A stretch of DNA of 8,353 nt from assembly GCA_025351545.1 (NCBI GenBank), contig JANXVQ010000663.1, positions 1 through 8,353 on the forward strand, read 5' to 3'. Source of the stretch: Spirosoma sp. Lineage in GTDB: Bacteria; Bacteroidota; Bacteroidia; Cytophagales; Spirosomataceae. The notes beneath the pieces were generated by a model. The model was not told the origin of the DNA, searched no databases, and saw only the letters and a list, made by a program, of their open reading frames with translations. The translations under genes were made by a program, and so were the position numbers. Of the stretch, positions 1-7,100 are shown piece by piece. Within the stretch, counting starts at the first letter, position 1. Each line of letters starts with the position of its first letter.

Positions 1-104
1 CAGACGGTAATAGCTATGATTTTGGCTTTGGTCTGAACTGGAAAGGTGTTATAAAAGATGCCCGCACGTCGACGTACAAACAGGGGGTTTTGAGTTTGAA
101 ATAG
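1..104 (+). pseudogene. Inverted partial copy of the GH3 gene 3' end
   Basis: Read on the plus strand from base 3, this encodes the same 33 C-terminal residues as residues 747-779 of the minus-strand GH3 protein, including the YDFGFGLNW segment, and ends with TAG at 102-104. It is identical at the nucleotide level because it lies in the left arm of the edge palindrome. The two copies face each other tail to tail, with 62 bp between their stop codons. Only the 3' end is inside the window. It could be an artefactual mirror image, a truncated remnant, or the end of a complete second copy continuing to the left. It has no independent evidence of function. Confidence 0.6.
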
Positions 105-270
105 TGTGCATTTTTGTATTGTGCTGGCAGCTTTAAGAAGCTGCCAGCACAATACAAAAATGCACACTATTTCAAACTCAAAACCCCCTGTTTGTACGTC
201 GACGTGCGGGCATCTTTTATAACACCTTTCCAGTTCAGACCAAAGCCAAAATCATAGCTATTACCGTCTG
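1..270. repeat. Perfect 270-bp palindrome at the window edge (133-bp arms, 4-nt centre)
   Basis: Bases 1-133 are the exact reverse complement of 138-270, separated only by TAAG at 134-137; base x pairs with base 271-x. I compared the arms in blocks and found no mismatch. The right arm holds the last 33 codons of the GH3 gene plus its 3' flank, and the left arm holds the same sequence inverted. The symmetry ends at base 270 only because the window begins at base 1, so the true arm length is unknown. Long perfect palindromes with almost no spacer are cleaved or deleted in most bacteria. A fold-back chimera at a contig end is therefore the likelier explanation, and a real inverted duplication is the alternative. 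Confidence 0.97.
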
Positions 271-2506
271 AATCTATATACGAAGTCATATCGCGGGGAA
301 CGTCTTCAGCTTGCGTTTCTACGGTTTTCATGTCGGCAGGTAACTGCATGGGCAACAGTGCCGAAGGCTCATGAACACCTGTCAGAATTTCTAATAAAGC
401 TTGATCCTGAACACCAAAATGTGCCAGAATAGCGTTCGACTCTTTCTCAAATTCCCGCACAACCGTAGGATTTGACACGTGTAACGCCACAATTACCGGC
501 TTGCCTTTCATCTTGGCATACGTGTCTGTTACCATGCCTAAATCCGAACCACTGATGGTCTTCGCTGTTTTGCCGTTGTAGGTCCGGTTCGTGAATTTCT
601 CCAGCGGATCACCGCCCGCAATACTTGGGTCACGGGTTCCCTGAGCCGTATAATCGCCGTATTGCAAACTGACCGGAACGTAACCTGTGCCGCCCGCTTT
701 GGCATCAGCCGAGTTATAGCCTCCGCCTGAATTGGGACTTTGGATAAACACCAGCGCATAATCAGCTTCGGCAGGGTTATCAGTTACGGTAAAGTATTTT
801 TTTACGATGGTAAGATTGACCGGATAATCCAGTTTTTCAGGCGTTTCCATTCCCATAAAATTACGACCGGCAGGCGTAAATCGTTTTGGGATATAGACCG
901 TCTTTCCCTTCGTCAGCGGCAGCGTTTTGGCTTTATTTTTCACCATCACAACAGACTCTAGTTGCGCCTGATAACCGGCTTTCATAAACTCGGACGTACC
1001 AACCGCTTTCTGCGAAATCTGAGGATCTAAATACGGATTCTCGAAAAGCCCAACCCGGAAAATATTTTTTAAAAGTCGAACAGCCGATTGCTCAAACCGA
1101 CTTCGCATAAACGATACACCATGTTCCTTAACGCCCATTTGATACGCGTCTGTCACCGGTTTCGATTCGTTGTTACCCCCGAATTGATCAACGCCATTCA
1201 TCAGAATTTTGTAGTGCCGTTCAGCGAGTGACAGCTTCTCAACGCCCCATGACTTGCCCGACAGAAATACATCGACAGCCGTTTCATCGGCCGTAATTAG
1301 CCAGTCCGTACACACCACGCCGTCGTATTTGTATTTGGTCCGCAGTAAGTCGTGAATAATGTATTTGTTGTAGCTGTTCCCTACATTCTCGCCATATTTT
1401 TTGTCCTGATCGAACGAAATCGTGTAATAGGGCATCACCGCTGAGGCCATGCGGGTTTTGCCATTCAATTTGAACGCGCCATTCAGGAACGGCATAAAAT
1501 GGTTCTCAAAGTTCTTGCCCGGATACACCGCATATTTGCCGTAGCCATAGTGCGCATCACGACCCCCTTCGCCCGAACCACCACCGGGCCAGTGTTTCAC
1601 CATCGCGTTGACACTGCTGTAGCCCCAGCCGCCCGTAATTTCATTGGCCCCTGTTGATGTCTGAAAGCCATCAATATAGGCGCGCGCCATATCGGTAGCC
1701 AACTTCGGATCTTCGCCAAATGTGCCACTAACGCGGTTCCAGCGTGGGTCTGTAGCTAAATCAACTTGCGGAGACAGGGCCGTAGCTATACCCAACGCCC
1801 GGTATTCGGTGGCGGCAATCTGACCAAAGCGTTGAACTAACTCAGGATTAAACGTAGCGGCTAAGCCTAGTGAACCCGGCCACATGGAAATGGTCCCGCC
1901 CGCTCCAGCGTTAAATTCGGCATCGGCGCGGGTGCCGTGGCGAGGATCAGAACTGCTGTTCACGGGGATACCCAGCCCCAGACCTTCTACTAATGCCTGT
2001 GCATTGTTGTTCCATTCGGCAGCCGCTTCCGGACTTTGCACCGAGGTAATCAGAACGTGCCGCAGGTTGTCTTTCGTTAAGAAAACCTGTTGCTGATCCG
2101 ATAAATCGGCGACTTTGGCTCCACTTTGAGCAAAGATTTTACCGTTGTAAGTACCAGCAAATGGACCGCCTGCCGCTGCCGGAATAGGCTGGTGTTTGCT
2201 ATAGAGCATTAGCCCGGCTATTTGCTCGACGGTCATTTTCGAAGCCAGATCTTTGGCCCGAACATCAGCCGACAAACGCCAGTCTTCGTATTTGTCTAGT
2301 TTGCCATTTTTATTTAAGTCTTTGAAGGCTAATCCTTTATCGGTCAGCATCTTTACGCCCGAAGTAGTGGCGTAACCCAGTATCTGACCATTTTTATTCG
2401 TGATTTTCGTCCAGGTTCCTGACTTGGTTTCTGTCCAGTTTTGACCGAGCGTAACGGATGCGGAGAACAGACTCAGCAAACCGATACAGATGTTTCTTTT
2501 TCTCAT
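167..2506 (-). CDS. Secreted glycoside hydrolase family 3 protein (beta-glucosidase-like)
   Basis: A 779-residue enzyme predicted to release a beta-linked sugar, most often glucose, from the non-reducing end of a glycan or glycoside. An N-terminal Sec signal peptide (residues 1 to about 21, ending LGQ) suggests periplasmic or surface location. Residues 63-74 form an EF-hand-like calcium-loop pattern (D63, N65, N67, G68, D71, E74). The GH3 N-terminal barrel follows, with DPRW (253-256), FGEDP (263-267), KHWPGGG (304-310) and VVCTDW, where D401 is the expected nucleophile. The GH3 C-terminal domain runs from about residue 515 and ends with the family's usual YDFGFGL near 751. No fibronectin-III tail follows, so this is a compact family member. 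The acid/base residue could not be assigned. The ATG at 2504-2506 puts the signal peptide at the very start, and no Shine-Dalgarno sequence precedes it. It lies 34 bp after the esterase stop, probably as the last operon gene. Fold and family are secure; substrate specificity is inferred. Confidence 0.95.
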   Translation of the reverse strand: MRKRNICIGLLSLFSASVTLGQNWTETKSGTWTKITNKNGQILGYATTSGVKMLTDKGLAFKDLNKNGKLDKYEDWRLSADVRAKDLASKMTVEQIAGLMLYSKHQPIPAAAGGPFAGTYNGKIFAQSGAKVADLSDQQQVFLTKDNLRHVLITSVQSPEAAAEWNNNAQALVEGLGLGIPVNSSSDPRHGTRADAEFNAGAGGTISMWPGSLGLAATFNPELVQRFGQIAATEYRALGIATALSPQVDLATDPRWNRVSGTFGEDPKLATDMARAYIDGFQTSTGANEITGGWGYSSVNAMVKHWPGGGSGEGGRDAHYGYGKYAVYPGKNFENHFMPFLNGAFKLNGKTRMASAVMPYYTISFDQDKKYGENVGNSYNKYIIHDLLRTKYKYDGVVCTDWLITADETAVDVFLSGKSWGVEKLSLAERHYKILMNGVDQFGGNNESKPVTDAYQMGVKEHGVSFMRSRFEQSAVRLLKNIFRVGLFENPYLDPQISQKAVGTSEFMKAGYQAQLESVVMVKNKAKTLPLTKGKTVYIPKRFTPAGRNFMGMETPEKLDYPVNLTIVKKYFTVTDNPAEADYALVFIQSPNSGGGYNSADAKAGGTGYVPVSLQYGDYTAQGTRDPSIAGGDPLEKFTNRTYNGKTAKTISGSDLGMVTDTYAKMKGKPVIVALHVSNPTVVREFEKESNAILAHFGVQDQALLEILTGVHEPSALLPMQLPADMKTVETQAEDVPRDMTSYIDSDGNSYDFGFGLNWKGVIKDARTSTYKQGVLSLK

Positions 2507-2540
2507 GAGTTAATAGGTAATAAAAGGTCATTGCAAGAAA

Positions 2541-4082
2541 TCATTTCTCGACTCCATAATAATGCTCCCAGAAAGCCAGTTGCGATTTGGTTGGTAACGG
2601 CTTGCTTTCAATGGTTTTATCGAGAATAAGTACGTTGTCTGACTCTGGTTTATAGACGGGCCAATTTGGTAAGTTTTTACTATTTGGATTACCCGTTTTG
2701 GCAAAATTTACCCAGTATGACGACATGGCCTCGGCCAGCTGTTGGTCGACGGATTCCCACGGCCGGTTCAAGGTTTTTAAATTATTGTAGGCATACACGA
2801 TCTCGCCGGAATGAAACGCGCCGAATTGTGATTGCGGATTGGCTGCGGGTAATTTACGATTGAAGTTGTAAACATACACCGGCGACTTACCCGTTTTAGT
2901 CTGCATTTTAGCCCAGATGTAATCCTGAATACCAAAGGATTCATCCCGGTTGCTGTTTCCCTGCGATTGCGCAGCCTCATCGTCTGTTTTGGCCGGATAG
3001 GCAGTTAGAAACGCATCAGCGTGGCTGTCAAACCGCTTTTTGGCCTGTTCCCGAAAGGCATCGGCTTTGGCAGGAGGGCCCATTATTTTATCGTCTTCGT
3101 TCCAGCCGACAATAATTGGAACATCGTTTTGCTTCCCGTGCGCATAAATGTCCATGACAGACTCCGGCACCACGTACCCATCGACAATGGGTGAACTCAG
3201 GCCACCAGTTGCTTTCAAAATATCATCGGCCGATTTCCCCCGAAGTTCACGCAGCGAACTAACATTCACAGATTTAGTAAAATAAATACCCTGTTGTTCA
3301 GCGCCTTGTAACGTCAGTTTAGGGCGAATAGGACTGGCGACGAAACTACCTCCGCTTTCGGCAATGGCTCGCTGAAAAAGCCCTGTTGCCAACGGTGATG
3401 CTGTTAGAAAATTAACCGCAAACGCCCCCGCCGACTGCCCTGCCACCGTAACATTACCGGGGTCGCCACCCAGAGCGGCTATATTTTTCTGAACCCAGCG
3501 TAGTGCAGCAATCATATCCAGCAACGCATAATTACCCGACGCACTATGCCCCGACTCCTGCGACAATTCGGGGTGGGCCAGAAAGCCAAAAACGCCAAGA
3601 CGGTAATTAATATTGACAAATACAATTCCTTTTTTCGCCATCGCTTCTCCATCATAAATAGGGCAAGCTCCGCCCCCACTCCGAAACCCACCACCGGGAA
3701 TAAAGACAATGACCGGACGTTTTTCGGTAGCCGACTTAGCGCCTGTCCAGACATTCAGGTACAGACAATCTTCGCTGATGGACTGCTCTGGAATCAGAAA
3801 CTCCGACGACCAATACATAAACGGCGCGGGTTTGCCCTGCATCGGACTCGGCCCAAATGCCTGACATTTTTTAATATCCGTCCAGTTTGCAACGGATTTC
3901 GGAGCTTTCCAGCGTAAATCCCCAACCGGTGGAGCCGCAAATGGAACACCCTTAAAGATTCGGATATCGCCCGTTTTGTTGCGAGTGCCTTCAATCTGAC
4001 CGTTCTCGGTTTTGACAATTACCGACTGGCCAAACGTGGCAGAGTAAATGAGGGTTAGTAAAAAGAGGAAGGCTTGTTTCAT
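2541..4082 (-). CDS. Secreted type-B carboxylesterase (alpha/beta hydrolase)
   Basis: A 513-residue esterase of the carboxylesterase type B family, which hydrolyses carboxylic esters. In this setting it would most plausibly remove acyl groups from a sugar or glycoside substrate (inference). A Sec signal peptide covers about residues 1-19 and ends in FGQ. Family landmarks appear in order: FKGVPFAAPPVGDLRW (43-58), EDCLYLNVW (104-112), the oxyanion-hole segment PGGGF (129-133), the nucleophile elbow GQSAGA with S217, a GWNEDD segment (326-331) with D331 in the catalytic-acid position, and GAFHSGEI with H424 as the catalytic histidine. Two points are unusual: the oxyanion loop has Pro where most relatives have His, and the acid appears to be Asp rather than the common Glu. 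Length is normal for the family. The ATG at 4080-4082 gives a clean signal peptide; no Shine-Dalgarno sequence is seen. It is the middle gene of the apparent operon. The acyl group removed cannot be deduced. Confidence 0.95.
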   Translation of the reverse strand: MKQAFLFLLTLIYSATFGQSVIVKTENGQIEGTRNKTGDIRIFKGVPFAAPPVGDLRWKAPKSVANWTDIKKCQAFGPSPMQGKPAPFMYWSSEFLIPEQSISEDCLYLNVWTGAKSATEKRPVIVFIPGGGFRSGGGACPIYDGEAMAKKGIVFVNINYRLGVFGFLAHPELSQESGHSASGNYALLDMIAALRWVQKNIAALGGDPGNVTVAGQSAGAFAVNFLTASPLATGLFQRAIAESGGSFVASPIRPKLTLQGAEQQGIYFTKSVNVSSLRELRGKSADDILKATGGLSSPIVDGYVVPESVMDIYAHGKQNDVPIIVGWNEDDKIMGPPAKADAFREQAKKRFDSHADAFLTAYPAKTDDEAAQSQGNSNRDESFGIQDYIWAKMQTKTGKSPVYVYNFNRKLPAANPQSQFGAFHSGEIVYAYNNLKTLNRPWESVDQQLAEAMSSYWVNFAKTGNPNSKNLPNWPVYKPESDNVLILDKTIESKPLPTKSQLAFWEHYYGVEK

Positions 4083-4108
4083 AGAGAAAGAAAATAGGTT
4101 GTTTTGCC

Positions 4109-4158
4109 AAACCTATAAGGTCTTTAAAGACCGCTTCGGCGGCCCGGCTTATAGGTTT
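4109..4158. repeat. Split 34-bp palindrome with GC-rich hairpin insert between rhamnosidase and esterase genes
   Basis: Bases 4109-4125 (AAACCTATAAGGTCTTT) are matched by their reverse complement in two blocks: AAAGACC at 4126-4132 and TTATAGGTTT at 4149-4158. Together these would form a perfect 34-bp palindrome, but 16 GC-rich bases (4133-4148) separate the blocks. The insert and its left border form a small hairpin, CCGC-TTCG-GCGG (4131-4142), and GGTCTTTAAAGACC (4119-4132) is itself palindromic. The right block contains the rhamnosidase TAA stop and its last three codons. The transcript could fold into a branched structure in the gap before the esterase, possibly affecting RNA stability, partial termination or relative expression. 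No U-tract follows, so a standard intrinsic terminator is unlikely. It may be a copy of a dispersed intergenic repeat; one copy cannot prove this. Confidence 0.8.
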
Positions 4159-7100
4159 ATATTCTCTGCTACTCGTAATATGACCGGACCAATTAAGCCG
4201 GACTCCAATAAAGGCGAGTCTTTGTTGTAATGTTTCCAAGTCGTAAAGGTCACCCGGCCGTTGGTGGGTTTAGGCTTACCTTCTTTATACCAGGCTGGCA
4301 ACTCTACAATGGCACCGTTGCTCAAACTGGCAAACCCACTGGCCCCGCCACCCGGCGTAAACTTGTCAGGATCAGGCAACTGTTCATCGCCAATCAAGCG
4401 GTTCGGCCATAGATTTATTACCCTGATTTCCAGACTATTGGCACCAGTTTTCACAGCGTTGGTGATGTCAATCCGGTACGGACGTTTCCAAAGCGTACCC
4501 AGTTCTTTGCCGTTTATCGCTACGTTGGCAATGACTTCGACCCGGCCTAAATCGAGAAACAAGCGTTTGCCATTGGCAATAGAGTTAGCCGTTACATTGA
4601 GCGTTTTGGTATAAGTAGCGGTGCCGGAAAAGTGTTTTACACCTTCCTGCTGATGCGTATTCAGAGGTATCAGATTAGGCAGCGAGATACGGTCAGGGGC
4701 GCCCAAATTCGGGGGAAAACTCACCAGCCATTCGCCAGCCAACTCCGTCGGCGAATTGATTCCGGAAACGGCTAGAGTGGTATCCTTGCCTGTCTGATCA
4801 CGTACTGTGTACTGGCCATTCTGCCAGAAAAGTAACCCTGATTTCCCATCTACAGCCATCTCCACAACCGGCAATTCAGTCTTTTTCGGGCGTTCCTGAA
4901 TTGCCAGTTGCTGAATTCGCTCCTTACTTACTGTTTCAGTAATTACCTGTGGCTGAGTCATATCGCCATTATAAAACGAAGCACCATCGCTCAAATACGC
5001 CGGGCCAATTCCCAGATGTACTATAGCTCCTCCGCGTTGACCTTCCTGAATTAATTTTCCGTTTACATAAACAGATGGAATGCCTTCCTTATAAACCAGA
5101 GCCACATGACACCAACCCGAAATAGATGTTGGCGCGGCCAGTTTAAAAATGGGTTTCCCACTCGTTCGCTCCCAAACGGCTACCCCATTCCGGCCAATGG
5201 CGAGCCCGCACGTAGCGTGCCCCGCACCGTATAAATCCGTACCCGAAGGCGGGTAAATAGCGTAGTAATCAGTCCAGGAATCTTTTACGCTTTCCATCAA
5301 TCCATTCGTTGCCAACATGATGTTAAGCTCCGGCTTGGCCCATAGGCTGATGGTAAAGTTATTCGCTACGTCTTTGTATAATTTTTGATTTTCCGCAGGA
5401 AAAAGCTTTGTACTTAGTACGACTTTATTGCCACTCATAACACTCTGTATCCGCTTTTGCTTACTCGGAGAACGGAAAACGATGAAGGCGGAGCCAGCCG
5501 GCTCAAGCGGAACGGCAACCTTAGTTTGCCCATTTTCCGACTCGTATAGACTCATTGGCGTCTGCTTGCCGGTTGCGGCATCCCACAATTCCGGCTGCTT
5601 ACCATCGACCCGAAATGTGCAAACTAACTCTTCTCTAGTCCGTCGCTGATTGGCCAGAAAGTAGACATGCGCATCGCCGATTTTACGATGAATGTACGTG
5701 ATAGGGGCATCGCCGGAGCGGGAAGTGGTCTCAAAATCTGGCTTTATTCCAAGCGTAGTCAGCACAGTTTGGATAGGTTTCCCCCAGAATATACGTCCCT
5801 TCCCCAACCGGTTTTCGGTGACTGTCGTTCCGTTAGTTTGTCCCGTTGCATGGGTTCCCCAAAGTTCTGTTATAAGACGTTGAAACTCGGCATCTCCCTG
5901 CGAGTGAGTACGTAAGCCCAACGATGTTAATGGTTTAGCGCCAACCAGCACCATGCCGCTATTGACCAAATCACGTAGCTTTCGTAACAACTCCAGACTC
6001 AAAGCTTTATGATTCTGAAGGACCAAAACCCGGTAGCTCATGCCATCGGGCAACGTAAGATTACCTTTATCAAGGCGAGCCCGTTTTACGAGTGTTTCGG
6101 CGTTGATCAGATCGTAATCATACCCTTGCGGTGGGGCAGGATTCAGTTCAAATGGCTCTACTTTCGTATACTGATTTCCTTCTTCACCGGTGAAATAGGC
6201 TAGATCGGCCACAAACAAACCCTGCTGCAAAAGGTTCTGGCAGCGGGCCAGATAATCCAGCCAGGACCGCCCCTGATTCCACCAGGTAGTCGTCCGGTCG
6301 AAATGGATGCCCCACGGCCCCATTGTCATACCCGGAACAGCGGTCGGGTGGGGCTGGTGAGCGTATCGGTGAAAAATAATACGGGTCAATCCCTGCGTGA
6401 ACATTTTGTCGCCCAGGGCTTTCATAGCAAATGGATATTCCTGCCAACGCGATGATTCGGGTTCACCGGTAAAGGCTTCGGCACCAACCACCTGCGGACT
6501 GTCGGGCGTACCTCCACCTGCAATTTTACCGTTTATGTGCGCAATTGAAGCCGCCAGTTTTGTGGTCCGATGCATGGTCAGGTTATTCTGAAACAGCGAT
6601 GAAAGGCCGTTCCAAAATTCGCCCATGTTCACATCTACCCGCGCGCCAACCTGCATTTCTTCCATTGGTCCCCGGTCATACGGCTCGGTATACGCAATGA
6701 TCCCCTGCTGATGACACAATTCGCGAAACCGTCCATAATAATTATCCGCCATCAGGTCGGCCTGGGTCCGGCGCAAATCCCACAAAAACCGCTCTGTTGT
6801 GTCTACGTTGCCCACAATGCGCCCGGTGAGTGCTGGGAGGTAAGTCAGGAGCGAATAACCCGAGCGTTTCTGAAACTCCTGCGGAAATTGCGCCGTCCAG
6901 TTTTGCATTCCGACTTCGTAACTATCGATCAGCAAGCCGACTTTACCTTTTTTGGTCAGTGGTTTCAGTGTGGGCAGCAGGTGTTCCATCATTTTATTGA
7001 AGTGGAAATCAATAGCTCCCGAGCTGTATTTATCACATTCCAGACCAACTCCGGTGTCGGGTGCCGAGCGATTAAGCTCCCCTTTGGGCGTGTAACCGAT

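Noticed and set aside
121..150. Strong 13-bp hairpin just after the GH3 stop as an intrinsic terminator
   Set aside because: In the direction of GH3 transcription the U-rich stretch precedes the hairpin and an A-rich stretch follows it, the reverse of what an intrinsic terminator needs. The hairpin is also the centre of the possibly artefactual edge palindrome.
1..270. Terminal inverted repeat of an insertion sequence or transposon
   Set aside because: The repeated sequence is the GH3 gene end itself, the two arms are almost touching, and no transposase or target duplication is present.
2507..2540. Promoter or regulatory element in the esterase-GH3 gap
   Set aside because: The 34-bp gap is A/T-rich but shows no promoter-like pair of motifs and no dyad symmetry; it looks like an ordinary operon spacer.
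3546..3917. 123-codon plus-strand open frame opposite the esterase
   Set aside because: It is antisense to the oxyanion-loop and EDCLYLNVW region of the esterase, is rich in Arg and Pro as antisense frames often are, and has no family signature.
4261..4614. 117-codon plus-strand open frame opposite the rhamnosidase C-terminus
   Set aside because: It overlaps the conserved GH2-like sandwich on the other strand and has no independent coding evidence.
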